Shown piece after piece: positions 42,440 through 51,272 of a stretch of DNA of 64,000 nucleotides; position 1 is the stretch's first letter; every line of letters starts with the position of its first letter. Below the pieces are notes generated by a model. That model was not told the DNA's origin, searched no databases, and saw nothing but the letters and a program-made list of their open reading frames with translations. Source of the stretch: an uncultured Bacteroidales bacterium. Lineage in GTDB: Bacteria; Bacteroidota; Bacteroidia; Bacteroidales; F082. The stretch is from NCBI GenBank assembly GCA_947303085.1, contig CAMYXP010000002.1:1-64000 (forward strand), in the 5' to 3' direction. The position numbers and the translations under genes were made by a program.

Positions 42440-43630
42440 ATGGCTAAAGATTTAAAACCTCATATCGGGATTTTCGGGCGGATGAATAACGGTAAAAGCT
42501 CGATAATCAATAAGTTAACGGGACAGCCGATGGCTATTGTGTCGGAACAGGCTGGAACTACCACCGACCCTGTGAAGAAATCAATCGAGATTTTCGGCAT
42601 CGGTCCGGTGGTGCTGATTGACACTGCGGGCATTGACGATATGAGCGAACTCGGCAAACAGCGCGTTGAGAAGACTTATCAAGTACTCAAGGAGATTGAT
42701 TGCGCGATTTTGGTGATTGTCGGAGAGGTGTTTGGGGAGCCGGAGAGAGAGATAATTGGGCAGTTTAAAAAGCATGAGGTGCCGTTTATTATAGTTCACA
42801 ACAAATCAGAGATCGCGGAGCTCTCGGAAAGCCACAAAAAAGCCATAGAAGCAGAATTTTGCACTAAAGTTTTGGAATTCAGTGCTTTAAAAGATGATGC
42901 TAAAGTTTTACAAGAAGCCTTGAAGAAAGCTATTCCGGAAAGCGCTTACAAGAAAGCATCGTTGCTCGGAGGCATAATAAAACCTGGGGATGTGGTGGTT
43001 TTGGTAACACCAATTGATGACGAAGCACCTGAAGGCCGAATGATACTGCCTCAGGTGATGGCGATCCGCGACGTGCTCGACCACGACTGCATCTGCGTGG
43101 TTTTGAAAGAAACGGCATTGCGACAGTATTTCGACTCAAACATGCCTCGCCCAGCTCTCGTAGTAACTGATTCTCAAGCATTTAAGATTGTCAACGAGAT
43201 TGTTCCGAAAGATGTGATGCTCACAAGTTTCAGCATTGTTTTAGCTCGTTTGAGAGGTGATTTTGAAAATTATCTGAAAGGCACTCCTGCCCTCTCGAAC
43301 CTCAAGGACGGCGACAAAATACTGATGCTCGAGTCGTGCACCCATGAAATCAGCTGTGGTGACATCGGAAGGGTGAAACTGCCGAATCTCATCAGGAAAT
43401 TCACGGGCAAAAACGTGGAATTCACCTATCTTTCAGGCCTCACGCCTATTGAAAACATCAAGCAATACGCGATGGCGATTCAATGCGGAGGCTGCATGGC
43501 GACACGCAAACAACTCATCAACCGCACGAATATGGCGGTCAAAAACGGCATCCCGATCAGCAATTATGGTATGGCGATTGCGTATATGAACGGGATTTTT
43601 GAAAGAGTGACAGGAGTTTTTAGCCGTTAG
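42440..43630 (+). CDS. hydF: [FeFe]-hydrogenase maturation GTPase HydF
   Basis: 396 residues from ATG at 42440. The frame is open to 42206, but that part lies in repeats upstream of the promoter. GTPase domain: IGIFGRMNNGKSSIINKL (P-loop), VVLIDTAGIDD (G3), VPFIIVHNKSEI (G4). The C-terminal domain carries the [4Fe-4S] ligands ESCTHEISCGD and IQCGGCMATRKQ. HydF is the scaffold that assembles the 2Fe subcluster made by HydE and HydG and passes it to HydA. hydG follows 290 bp later. Its last two codons already belong to a 7-bp repeat array. Confidence 0.97.
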   Translation: MAKDLKPHIGIFGRMNNGKSSIINKLTGQPMAIVSEQAGTTTDPVKKSIEIFGIGPVVLIDTAGIDDMSELGKQRVEKTYQVLKEIDCAILVIVGEVFGEPEREIIGQFKKHEVPFIIVHNKSEIAELSESHKKAIEAEFCTKVLEFSALKDDAKVLQEALKKAIPESAYKKASLLGGIIKPGDVVVLVTPIDDEAPEGRMILPQVMAIRDVLDHDCICVVLKETALRQYFDSNMPRPALVVTDSQAFKIVNEIVPKDVMLTSFSIVLARLRGDFENYLKGTPALSNLKDGDKILMLESCTHEISCGDIGRVKLPNLIRKFTGKNVEFTYLSGLTPIENIKQYAMAIQCGGCMATRKQLINRTNMAVKNGIPISNYGMAIAYMNGIFERVTGVFSR

Positions 43631-43693
43631 CTTTTGGCTTTTGGCTATTGGCCTTTGGCCTTTGGCTGTTGGCTATTAACTATTAGTTTTTCG
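43617..43693. repeat. 7-bp repeat array across the hydF stop codon (about 11 units)
   Basis: TTTTTAG, CCGTTAG (contains the stop), CTTTTGG, CTTTTGG, CTATTGG, CCTTTGG, CCTTTGG, CTGTTGG, CTATTAA, CTATTAG, TTTTTCG. All units are 7 bp with no gap. It is the longest such array in the window. Confidence 0.85.
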
Positions 43694-43724
43694 AAAAAAA
43701 ATACTTTTTAATTAAAAAAAACAG

Positions 43725-43732
43725 TATCTTTG
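43725..43732 (+). promoter_or_regulatory. -7 box of hydG
   Basis: TATCTTTG followed by C; implies a leader of about 182 nt before hydG. Confidence 0.6.
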
Positions 43733-43737
43733 CAAGA

Positions 43738-43920
43738 CCAACCAACAATAGTTTGTAGATGACCTAAAGTCGAGATAAGTTATTGAGACTAAGGGCTTTA
43801 CAGATAAAAAGTCAGAGCTGGAAGACCGTCAAAATCTGACGGCGAGGGAATTGAAACTTCTCATTTCTCAGCTGAATTTTGTTGTTTTAAAAGAAAATAA
43901 TAACAAAAAAAGCTAAAAAT
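43738..43920 (+). ncRNA. Structured 5' leader of hydG, class unknown
   Basis: Visible helices: TGTA (43754) with TACA (43799) closing a domain that holds CCT..AGTC with GACT..AGG; CCGTCA (43826-43831) with TGACGG (43837-43842); AGCTG (43816) with CAGCT (43869). An A-rich unpaired stretch precedes the ATG. I compared it in mind with common riboswitch cores (TPP, cobalamin, FMN, SAM, lysine, c-di-GMP) and found no match. Confidence 0.4.
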
Positions 43921-45375
43921 ATGCAATTTCATCCGGAAAAATGTCGTATCCCTGACGAGCCTAACCGCCCGTTTATCTCATCGGAAGAGATTTGGGACTA
44001 CATCAACAACACCAAGAGCACACCAGAGCGCGTGCACGAAATCATTGAGAAATCACTGAACAAGAACCGTCTCACGATGGAAGAGACAGCGGTTTTGGTC
44101 AACACCACCGATCCGAAACTGGTCGAAGAGATCAAGGAAGGCGCTCGTGAGTTGAAACGCCGCATCTACGGCAACCGTATAGTGCTCTTCGCCCCTCTCT
44201 ACGTTGGCAACTATTGCGTAAACAATTGCAGTTACTGCGGTTTCCGCTCATCAAACAAGGAGCAGATCCGTACCACTTTGACCGACGAAGAGCTCGTCCG
44301 CAACGTGGAGGCTTTGGAGGAAGACGGCCAGAAACGCCTTATCCTGGTTTATGGCGAGTCGCCGAAATATTCTCCGGAATACATCGCCCACACTGTGAAA
44401 GTGACCTACAACACCAAGAAAAACAAAGGCTCAATCCGTCGTGTGAACATCAACGCCGCTCCGCTCGATGTTGAGGGCTTCCGCACAGTGAAAGAGGCCG
44501 GAATCGGAACATATCAGATCTTCCAGGAGACTTATTGTCCTGAGATTTACAACGAATATCACCCGAAGAATACGCTGAAAGGCAACTACGACTACCGTCT
44601 GACCGCCATGGACCGCGCTCAGCAGGCCGGCATCGACGACAACGGTCTGGGTATCCTCTTCGGCTTGTACGATTGGCGTTACGAGGTTTTGGCCATGATT
44701 CGTCACACCAACCACCTCGAGGCTTGTTTCAACGTCGGACCGCACACCATCTCGTTCCCGCGTATCAAAGACGCATCAGGATTGAGCATCGACAAGAAAT
44801 ATTTCGTCGACGACGAGACATTTGAAAAGATCATCGCCATTTTCCGTCTGGCAGTGCCTTATACCGGCATGATTCTCACCGCCCGTGAGGACGCCGCATT
44901 CCGCGCAAAAGCCATTGAATACGGTATCTCACAGATCGACGGCGGCACCAATCTGCAGATTGGTGACTATAAATACCATCACGAGGAGGAAGAGAAAAAC
45001 AGCGACAAGCAGGAAAACCAGAACCTGCACCGCGAGCAGTTCAAGATTGGCGACGACCGCACTTTGGGCGACATCATCGACGAGCTTTTGGACCACGACT
45101 TCATCCCGAGCTTCTGCACAGCATGCTATCGTTTGGGCAGAACCGGCGAGCATTTCATGGAATTCAGCGTGCCGGGCTTCATCAAGCGCTATTGCACCCC
45201 GAATGCAATCCTCACCTTGACGGAATACCTGGTTGACTACGCGACACCTGAAGTCGCCGCAAAAGGCTGGAAAACCATCGAAAACAACTTCAAGAACGTC
45301 GACCCGCAGTTCCTCGATGAACTCAAAAAGCGCATTGAGAGAATCAAGCAAGGGGAAAGAGACTTGTACTTCTAG
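43921..45375 (+). CDS. hydG: [FeFe]-hydrogenase maturation radical SAM enzyme HydG
   Basis: 484 residues. Radical SAM tyrosine lyase that produces the CO and CN- ligands (as an Fe-Cys-CO-CN unit) for the H-cluster. Radical SAM cluster: YVGNYCVNNCSYCGF (CX3CX2C, near residue 100). C-terminal auxiliary cluster: SFCTACYRLGRTGEHFM with a later cysteine in IKRYCTPNA. This tail separates it from ThiH. The hydrogenase itself is not in the window. Ends in TTCTAG, followed in register by a 7-bp repeat array. Confidence 0.97.
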   Translation: MQFHPEKCRIPDEPNRPFISSEEIWDYINNTKSTPERVHEIIEKSLNKNRLTMEETAVLVNTTDPKLVEEIKEGARELKRRIYGNRIVLFAPLYVGNYCVNNCSYCGFRSSNKEQIRTTLTDEELVRNVEALEEDGQKRLILVYGESPKYSPEYIAHTVKVTYNTKKNKGSIRRVNINAAPLDVEGFRTVKEAGIGTYQIFQETYCPEIYNEYHPKNTLKGNYDYRLTAMDRAQQAGIDDNGLGILFGLYDWRYEVLAMIRHTNHLEACFNVGPHTISFPRIKDASGLSIDKKYFVDDETFEKIIAIFRLAVPYTGMILTAREDAAFRAKAIEYGISQIDGGTNLQIGDYKYHHEEEEKNSDKQENQNLHREQFKIGDDRTLGDIIDELLDHDFIPSFCTACYRLGRTGEHFMEFSVPGFIKRYCTPNAILTLTEYLVDYATPEVAAKGWKTIENNFKNVDPQFLDELKKRIERIKQGERDLYF

Positions 45376-45403
45376 CTATTGGCCATTGGCTATTGGCTTA
45401 TTA
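45376..45403. repeat. 7-bp repeat array from the hydG stop codon
   Basis: CTATTGG, CCATTGG, CTATTGG, CTTATTA, in register with the stop TTCTAG. The units resemble those after hydF. Confidence 0.75.
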
Positions 45404-45446
45404 AAGAAGATTTTACTTCAATTTGGATTATATAATGAATGATTGT

Positions 45447-45475
45447 AAAAAAGCGACCTAGCGGTCGCTTTTTTT
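45447..45475. terminator. Bidirectional terminator between hydG and hydE
   Basis: AAAAAAGCGACC (to 45458) pairs with GGTCGC and T-run (45463-45475) around TAGC. The hydE stop codon lies in the hairpin top. Confidence 0.93.
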
Positions 45476-46546
45476 ATTCGTGAATTCCTTCGAGTCGCCC
45501 CATGCATTATACAGCACCTTATGCCCTATCGATTCCATTCTTAAATCAAGGCAGGTTTGGCATTGGTCGGGTTTGTCTTTGACGCAGGCCTTGTCGGGAT
45601 AGATGAGGTAATTCTCGCGGAACTCGTTCGGCGTGAGGTTCGGCATGATGACATTGGCACCAACCATGATGGCTTTCTCGCGACCGAGTGGGTCAACAGT
45701 CTGGTTAGCAGTTGCCGCCACCATGTTGATTTCAGGCATCATAAGGCGAAGAACGGCAATCATTTTTAAAGTGAGATTCATACGGTCTTTGGCTGACGGA
45801 ATCTGGTCTTTATATTCATAAAGAGGCGTGTCGGGATGCGGGATGAACGGTCCCATTCCGACCATGGCGACGTCTTTGCGCTTGAAAAACATCAAATCAT
45901 CCGCTAGATTATCGAGAGTTTGAAACGGGAGGCCCACCATAACGCCGGTGCCAGTTTGATAGCCTAGATGCAATAGAGAATCTATACATTCGAGGCGCTT
46001 ACGAAAATCGTGTTTTTTATCTTTTGGATGGATTTTATAATATAAATCTTCATCAGAGGCTTCAATTCTAAGCAAATAACGGTGCGCGCCGGCGTCGAAC
46101 CAGCGGCGGTAGGTCTCTTCGGTTTGTTCGCCCAACGACAGCGTGATTCCAAGGCTTCCGTTGTCGATTTTCTTGATTTCCTTGACGAGATACTCGATTT
46201 TATCGACAAATTCCTTATCATCGCGCTCGCCGCTTTGGATTGCGACAGAACCGTAACCGAGTTTATGAGCTAAATGTGCACATTCCAGCACTTCCTCGTC
46301 GCTCAAAGTATAACGCTCAACCTTGGTGTTTTTGCCACGTACGCCGCAGTAGAGGCAATATTTCGCGCAGCGGTTGCTGTATTCAATCAAGCCACGGAGA
46401 TGAACGTAATTATCGAGGTATTTGAGCTTGGTTTTGAGTGCTTTATCGAAAAGCTTAGACATCTCCTCGCCTTCCGCAGCAAGAAGAAGTTTCAGGTCTT
46501 CTTTTGTAAAAGATTGTTTTTCAAGTATTTCGTCAAATGATGGCAT
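45458..46546 (-). CDS. hydE: [FeFe]-hydrogenase maturation radical SAM enzyme HydE
   Basis: 362 residues from ATG at 46546; an in-frame TTG at 46564 lies within the promoter. Biotin-synthase-like barrel with radical SAM motif IEYSNRCAKYCLYCGVRG (CX3CX2C), then IQSGERDD, RIEASDEDLYYKIHP, MVGLPFQTLDNLADDL and MGPFIPHPDTP, all typical of HydE. Substrate in the pathway is the complex made by HydG. Convergent with hydG; together with hydF all three maturases lie within 4.1 kb. Confidence 0.96.
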   Translation of the reverse strand: MPSFDEILEKQSFTKEDLKLLLAAEGEEMSKLFDKALKTKLKYLDNYVHLRGLIEYSNRCAKYCLYCGVRGKNTKVERYTLSDEEVLECAHLAHKLGYGSVAIQSGERDDKEFVDKIEYLVKEIKKIDNGSLGITLSLGEQTEETYRRWFDAGAHRYLLRIEASDEDLYYKIHPKDKKHDFRKRLECIDSLLHLGYQTGTGVMVGLPFQTLDNLADDLMFFKRKDVAMVGMGPFIPHPDTPLYEYKDQIPSAKDRMNLTLKMIAVLRLMMPEINMVAATANQTVDPLGREKAIMVGANVIMPNLTPNEFRENYLIYPDKACVKDKPDQCQTCLDLRMESIGHKVLYNAWGDSKEFTNKKSDR

Positions 46547-46561
46547 TAAAAATATTTTTTG

Positions 46562-46569
46562 CAAAGATA
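46562..46569 (-). promoter_or_regulatory. -7 box of hydE
   Basis: TATCTTTG followed by C on the minus strand, 15 bp before the ATG. Confidence 0.65.
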
Positions 46570-46602
46570 CAAAAAAATATTAAGATTTTAATTATTTGGT
46601 TG

Positions 46603-46667
46603 TGCGGCCCAGCCTTAATGGCTTTAATGGCATTAATGGCTTTAAGGCCATTAGGGATAGGGCCGCA
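46603..46667. repeat. 9-bp repeats inside an inverted repeat
   Basis: TGCGGCCC (46603-46610) and GGGCCGCA (46660-46667) enclose five 9-bp units: GCCTTAATG, GCTTTAATG, GCATTAATG, GCTTTAAGG, CCATTAGGG. Related in flavour to the 7-bp arrays but with a different period. Confidence 0.65.
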
Positions 46668-46670
46668 ATG

Positions 46671-46703
46671 AAAAAAATAGAGACGCACGGTCGTGCGTCT
46701 CTA
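46671..46703 (-). terminator. gdhA terminator formed by a GAGACG palindrome
   Basis: TAGAGACGCACG (46678-46689) pairs with CGTGCGTCTCTA (46692-46703). On the minus strand a run of seven T follows, so it should end gdhA transcripts. Outer bases match the palindrome at 8400-8426. Confidence 0.85.
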
Positions 46704-46727
46704 CAATTTTTCGAATCGGATAACCGA

Positions 46728-48071
46728 TTAGATGATACCCTGAGCTAACATAGCTTTTGCAACGCGCATGAAGCCGGCGATGTTGGCGCCCTTCACGTAG
46801 TTGATTGAACCGTCAGCCTGTTTACCATACTCAACGCACATGTCATAAATGTCGTTCATGATCTTGTGGAGTTTCTGGTCAACTTCTGGAGCTGTCCAGT
46901 TGATGTGAGCTGCGTTCTGGCAGATCTCGAGACCTGATGTAGCAACACCACCTGCGTTGACAGCTTTACCTGGAGCGAATGGGATACCAGCTTTCTGGAA
47001 TGTCTCAATTGCGCCTGGTTGGCAACCCATGTTAGAAACTTCAGCGACATATTTCACGCCGTTCTTGATCAATTCCTTAGCATCTTCTTCTGCCATTTCA
47101 TTCTGGAATGCGCATGGGCAAGCGATATCGCATTTCACTGTCCAAGCTTTCTTACCAGCGGTGAATTTAGCTTTGCCTGGGAATTTGTCGGCCATATCCT
47201 GAACTTTGTTACGGTTTGAAGCACGCATGTCGAGCATGTAGTCGATCATCTCGCTTGTGATACCGTCAGCGATTTCGCAAACGCCGTCTGGGCCAGAGAT
47301 AGCGACGACCTTAGCGCCGAGTTCTGTAGCTTTGATAGCTGCACCCCATGCCACGTTACCGAAGCCTGAGAGAGCGACTTTCTTGCCCTGCATTGTCTCA
47401 CCCTTCTGGTGAACCATGCGGTCGACATAGTACATTGCACCGAAACCTGTAGCTTCTGGACGGATCAAAGAGCCACCCCAGCCATAGCTCTTACCTGTAA
47501 GAGCGCCTGTGCTGTGCTCGCGAGCGAGTTTCTTGTAAGCACCATAGAGGTAACCGATTTCACGGCCGCCGACACCGACGTCACCAGCTGGTGAATCCTG
47601 GTCAGCACCGATGTTTCTCCAAAGCTCATACATGAAAGCCTGGCAGAAACGCATGATTTCAGCGTCTGATTTGCCTGTTGGGTCGAAATCAGCACCACCT
47701 TTACCACCACCGAGTGGGAGGTTTGTCAATGAGTTCTTGAAGATCTGCTCGAAGCCCAAGAACTTAAGCATTGAAACGTTCACTGCTGGGTGGAAACGGA
47801 GACCGCCTTTGTATGCGCCGAGAGCGGCGTTGTACTGTACACGGTAACCTAAGTTAACCTGCACCTGACCTTTGTCGTCAACCCATGTCACGCGGAATGT
47901 GAAGATGCGATCTGGTTCAACTAAACGTTCAACGATCTTAGCAGCTTCAAATTCTGGATGCTTGTTGTAAACTTCTTCGATTGATTCGAGCACTTCGCGA
48001 ACTGCTTGCAAATACTCTTTTTCGCCTGGATGTTTCTTTTCCAGGTTTTCCATGATAGTTTGTACTTTCAT
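46728..48071 (-). CDS. gdhA: Glutamate dehydrogenase
   Basis: 447 residues, the hexameric small-subunit GDH size. Interconverts glutamate and 2-oxoglutarate plus ammonia; main ammonia-assimilation route in gut Bacteroidales. Seen: RVQYNAALGAYKGGLRFHP, LPLGGGKGGADFDPTGKSD (catalytic Lys), PAGDVGVGGREIGYL, the nucleotide fold VALSGFGNVAWGAA, and CAFQNEM. The coenzyme is not decided from the motif. Strong, AT-poor codon use suggests high expression. Leader of about 65 nt from a TAATTTTG box at 48141-48148. Confidence 0.97.
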   Translation of the reverse strand: MKVQTIMENLEKKHPGEKEYLQAVREVLESIEEVYNKHPEFEAAKIVERLVEPDRIFTFRVTWVDDKGQVQVNLGYRVQYNAALGAYKGGLRFHPAVNVSMLKFLGFEQIFKNSLTNLPLGGGKGGADFDPTGKSDAEIMRFCQAFMYELWRNIGADQDSPAGDVGVGGREIGYLYGAYKKLAREHSTGALTGKSYGWGGSLIRPEATGFGAMYYVDRMVHQKGETMQGKKVALSGFGNVAWGAAIKATELGAKVVAISGPDGVCEIADGITSEMIDYMLDMRASNRNKVQDMADKFPGKAKFTAGKKAWTVKCDIACPCAFQNEMAEEDAKELIKNGVKYVAEVSNMGCQPGAIETFQKAGIPFAPGKAVNAGGVATSGLEICQNAAHINWTAPEVDQKLHKIMNDIYDMCVEYGKQADGSINYVKGANIAGFMRVAKAMLAQGII

Positions 48072-48140
48072 TACTTTTGTATTTAAAGTTTGTTAATACG
48101 TTTATTAATTTTTCTGTTAATTTCCCTATGAAATTTTCTG

Positions 48141-48148
48141 CAAAATTA
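48141..48148 (-). promoter_or_regulatory. -7 box of gdhA
   Basis: TAATTTTG followed by C on the minus strand. Confidence 0.6.
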
Positions 48149-48203
48149 GTACTTTATTTTATAATTAACAATTATTTTCAAAAAATATTTTTATTATCGT
48201 CAA

Positions 48204-48872
48204 TTATTTTGCAACATATTCATTTCCAATATATTCCCCATTATCCCAAAGCAGGATTTCGGTAACATCGCCATGCATATCGTAGTGAATCTCCTTACCA
48301 TGCTTCACGTTATCCTTGTAATGTATCAAAGCGTTTTTGTAAAGTCCGCCTTCGGCAAAGCCATGCTGCACTCCTGTACCTCTGTCGTAAACCGCATTGC
48401 TGCCTATGCTTCCGTCGGGATAATACATGATCCAGCCGCCATGCATCATGCCATCGAGATATTCGCCCTCGATGAAAGGCTTGCCATTCTCATAATATTG
48501 GAAAAACGGACCGTTCAAAACGCCGTCTATGTAAGTTGATTTCTTTGTAAGAGTGCCGAAAACATTATATTCCTCCACCACTCCATCGTATTGATTGTCT
48601 TTGTAATAGCATTTTTCCTCGAGGACTCCGTTCTCAAACCATCTGGTGGATTCCCCGTTAAGGACATTCATAGTATAAGTGGCTTCCATCGAAGGATTCC
48701 CATTGCTGTAATACCACTTGCAAACGCCATCGAGCTTGTCGTCGGTGTAACGCAGCTCAGATTTCAGTTTTCCGTCACTCCAATAAGCCCGCACAGCATC
48801 GTCCTTTTCAGTGCAAGCAGAAAGTAATGCGCTGATTATCAATAATATTGATAAAAGAAACTTATTGGTCAT
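48204..48872 (-). CDS. MORN-repeat (YwqK-like) lipoprotein
   Basis: 222 residues; lipobox ALLSAC. The rest is a run of about nine MORN-like repeats of the G-x-x-x-x-Y-x-x-G type: LDGVCKWYYSNGNP, LNGESTRWFENGVLEEKC, LNGPFFQYYENGKPFIEG, MHGGWIMYYPDGS, KHGKEIHYDMHGDV. Such proteins are often labelled YwqK-family antitoxins, but nothing here supports that role; a surface or periplasmic scaffold is as likely. It overlaps the upstream gene by 11 bp. Confidence 0.8.
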   Translation of the reverse strand: MTNKFLLSILLIISALLSACTEKDDAVRAYWSDGKLKSELRYTDDKLDGVCKWYYSNGNPSMEATYTMNVLNGESTRWFENGVLEEKCYYKDNQYDGVVEEYNVFGTLTKKSTYIDGVLNGPFFQYYENGKPFIEGEYLDGMMHGGWIMYYPDGSIGSNAVYDRGTGVQHGFAEGGLYKNALIHYKDNVKHGKEIHYDMHGDVTEILLWDNGEYIGNEYVAK

Positions 48873-50196
48873 AACCCGTTTTCAATACAACTTTATTGTA
48901 TCCTTTAAACTGATAAACATTCCAAAACGTGTTCTCAAATCCTGAATTTTCATCGTTTTTCCGGAAATTGAAACGCGTGTGTAGCAAAGGAATATCGTAA
49001 TATGGCAGATTTTCCGTCATATTTTCTCCAAAATAATTGATGGCATTGAGGAAATACCAGCCTATGTCAAAGCCTTCGAAAGCATTGTCGGTAGGCTCGG
49101 TATTATATCTGTTTCTGAATTTACAAATAAAACTTTCGACTCTAATGCATTGATAATCAATATAGTTATCATCAAAATAGATGGCATGTATCTTCATCAG
49201 ATTCTCGTTGAAAAGTCTGTCGAACTTGCTCCATTCAGGCAGCAGAATCACCGTAAGCGGATAATGCTCAGTGAGTTTCGTGACTTTATTTACAATCTCG
49301 TTGGCGAAGACCTTATCATTGCCGTAAACGATGAAGAGGTTGTTCCTCATCGAAGACGCGTAATCTTTCACAAAATTAAGGCTGTCGCGCTCGTAATTGA
49401 TGTTTATGACCTGATTGCGGAATGCGGTGCTGTCGTCGAGATTTTTCTTTAAGATATTGATATCCAGACTGATATTATCGGTGAGATAATCAGATTCCTC
49501 GAAGTCGATTTTCAGATATTTCCACCTCTTGTGATGCTTCTTTATCATACTCACAATGTATTGATTATCAACGTATGAGCAAGAATCAATATTACGATGG
49601 GCAATCTCATTTATCTTGTTGACAACCGCAGTGTCGGCGTATTTTTCTTTCCTTATAATAAAGATATTATTCGAATGATAACAGTTTTTAATCAGGCTGT
49701 CGAGAGGTTGCAGCTGGCTATCGAGCGACGGCTTCACTTTTATCACATTTGGTTGATTATCAACGATTTCGGAGCGTTGCGTGATAGGATTCACTATCGG
49801 AATATTATGCTCCGACGCGAACTGTTTCACCACGTTGAAAGGTTTCAGGTGGAACGGTCCGACGATAAGGTCGGCTGTGGCAAGCCAAGGGTCGACGATT
49901 GCTGAGTCGGCCTTGCTGATGGTGTTGTCGACGTCGTAGACCTTTAGGTCGAGGTTCATGCCACGGCTATTTACCACGGAGTCGGCGGCAATCATGAAAC
50001 CCTCATAGAAATGAAGGAACGAGAACGGCTTGGTGTTGAGTGTCTTGTTCGACGGCTCGGCAACAAGAAACGTTTGGTCGACCTGCTCAAGGTACAGAGG
50101 CACCATGAGCGCGACGCGACAAGTGTCCTGTGCCTTGACTTCCGCAGAAGCCAAGACAAACAGGCAAATCGCAATATTTAAAAGTCTTTTAAACAT
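48862..50196 (-). CDS. Periplasmic-binding-protein-like protein
   Basis: 444 residues with signal peptide (1-22, ending KAQ). The pattern CRVALMVPLYLEQ, FLHFYEGFMIAADSVV, LDLKVYDVDNT, ADLIVGPFHLKPFNVVKQFA and IPIVNPITQRSEIV is that of type I periplasmic binding proteins (Peripla_BP_6, LivK-like); GFDIGWYFLNAINYF is near the C terminus. In Bacteroidota these folds often carry a LysM domain and are not transporters; no LysM is seen here. Middle gene of three overlapping genes (1 bp with the YitT gene, 11 bp with the MORN gene). Confidence 0.72.
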   Translation of the reverse strand: MFKRLLNIAICLFVLASAEVKAQDTCRVALMVPLYLEQVDQTFLVAEPSNKTLNTKPFSFLHFYEGFMIAADSVVNSRGMNLDLKVYDVDNTISKADSAIVDPWLATADLIVGPFHLKPFNVVKQFASEHNIPIVNPITQRSEIVDNQPNVIKVKPSLDSQLQPLDSLIKNCYHSNNIFIIRKEKYADTAVVNKINEIAHRNIDSCSYVDNQYIVSMIKKHHKRWKYLKIDFEESDYLTDNISLDINILKKNLDDSTAFRNQVININYERDSLNFVKDYASSMRNNLFIVYGNDKVFANEIVNKVTKLTEHYPLTVILLPEWSKFDRLFNENLMKIHAIYFDDNYIDYQCIRVESFICKFRNRYNTEPTDNAFEGFDIGWYFLNAINYFGENMTENLPYYDIPLLHTRFNFRKNDENSGFENTFWNVYQFKGYNKVVLKTGYDQ

Positions 50197-51152
50197 TATT
50201 TATCTTTATGCGGGAGCGGCACAAAGCCGTTACCCATAACCTCGGCGCTCTCAATAACATTGACAAACGCGTTAGGGTCGATGTCGCGCAAGCTCATCTT
50301 AAGCTTGATCAAATCGGCACGGTCGAGGTTGGTGTAAATCATCTTACGCTCCTGGCCTTTGAAGAGACCGGTGCCGACGAAGCATGTGCCACCTCTATCC
50401 AGATCCTCGATAATGTATTTTCTCACTTCGTCAATATTATCGGTTATGATGAACGCCGTCTTGTAGCTCTTGACACCGTCGACGATGAGGTCGATGATCT
50501 TGCTTTCGACCACAATCAGGAGGATTGAGTAGATTGGGAGACGAATCTCGCCGAGCAAGAGTGACGTCAAGGTGATGCACGAGTCGACTATCATTACTAA
50601 CGTTCCAAGAGAAATCTTAGTATATTTGTGCAAAATCATTGAGATAATGTCGCTGCCTCCCGATGTGGCTCCCGATTTGAACACAAAGCCGATGGCGAGA
50701 CCGTAGATGCCGCCGGAGACAAGAGTGTTGAGGAAGTAGTCAGGTTTGAAATATGTGTCGGTGCCAAGGATTTCGAGCATTGACTTGTCGACAACTTCGC
50801 CTTCGGCAAAAACATGTTTAAACTCATAGATAACAGGATCGTAGCCCCAAGTCGTTTCAAGCAGGAAGGTGCAAACGAAAATCAAGATTGTTGAAAGGAT
50901 GGTTTTGAATCCGAATTTTGGACCTAGGATGAGTGTTCCGATGATGAGCAGCGGGATATCCATGCAGATAGCGTACAATGACACTTTCCAAGGATACAAC
51001 GCGTTAAGAACGTTGGAGAGACCGTAGGTGCCGCCCGGTGCGAGGTGGTAAGGGTTAACGAACATCACGTCGCCCACAGCGAACAAAGCGCTTCCGAAGA
51101 TAAGGAAGGCGTAGGAGATTATTTCCTGTTTCCAATTTATTTGTTTAGTCAT
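50196..51152 (-). CDS. YitT family membrane protein
   Basis: 318 residues. Five to six membrane segments; NPYHLAPGGTYGLSNVL and FKSGATSGGSDIISMILHK are YitT (DUF161) signatures. The C-terminal soluble DUF2179 part begins at KSYKTAFIITDNIDEVRKYII and includes GGTCFVGTGLFKGQERKMIY. Function not established; relatives are proposed transporters. First gene of a three-gene operon; divergent from rmuC with a TATCTTTG box at 51175-51182. Confidence 0.9.
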   Translation of the reverse strand: MTKQINWKQEIISYAFLIFGSALFAVGDVMFVNPYHLAPGGTYGLSNVLNALYPWKVSLYAICMDIPLLIIGTLILGPKFGFKTILSTILIFVCTFLLETTWGYDPVIYEFKHVFAEGEVVDKSMLEILGTDTYFKPDYFLNTLVSGGIYGLAIGFVFKSGATSGGSDIISMILHKYTKISLGTLVMIVDSCITLTSLLLGEIRLPIYSILLIVVESKIIDLIVDGVKSYKTAFIITDNIDEVRKYIIEDLDRGGTCFVGTGLFKGQERKMIYTNLDRADLIKLKMSLRDIDPNAFVNVIESAEVMGNGFVPLPHKDK

Positions 51153-51174
51153 ACTTATTTATATTATTCGGGTG

Positions 51175-51182
51175 CAAAGATA
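51175..51182 (-). promoter_or_regulatory. -7 box of the YitT operon
   Basis: TATCTTTG followed by C on the minus strand, 22 bp before the ATG at 51152. Confidence 0.6.
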
Positions 51183-51234
51183 CAAAATTTGTAAAAATCT
51201 CAATAAATTGATGCAAAAATTTCATTTTTTTACT

Positions 51235-51242
51235 TATCTTTG
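51235..51242 (+). promoter_or_regulatory. -7 box of rmuC
   Basis: TATCTTTG followed by C, 30 bp before the ATG at 51273. Confidence 0.65.
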
Positions 51243-51272
51243 CAGGTGTAATTAACTTAAATAATCAGGCTT

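Noticed and set aside
43843-43858. GAGGGAATTGAAAC in the hydG leader looks like the end of a CRISPR repeat
   Set aside because: Only one copy is present and there are no regularly spaced repeats or cas genes; it fits better as part of a leader helix.
48204-48872. MORN-repeat lipoprotein as a YwqK antitoxin
   Set aside because: No toxin gene is adjacent, and MORN-like repeats alone do not support an antitoxin role.
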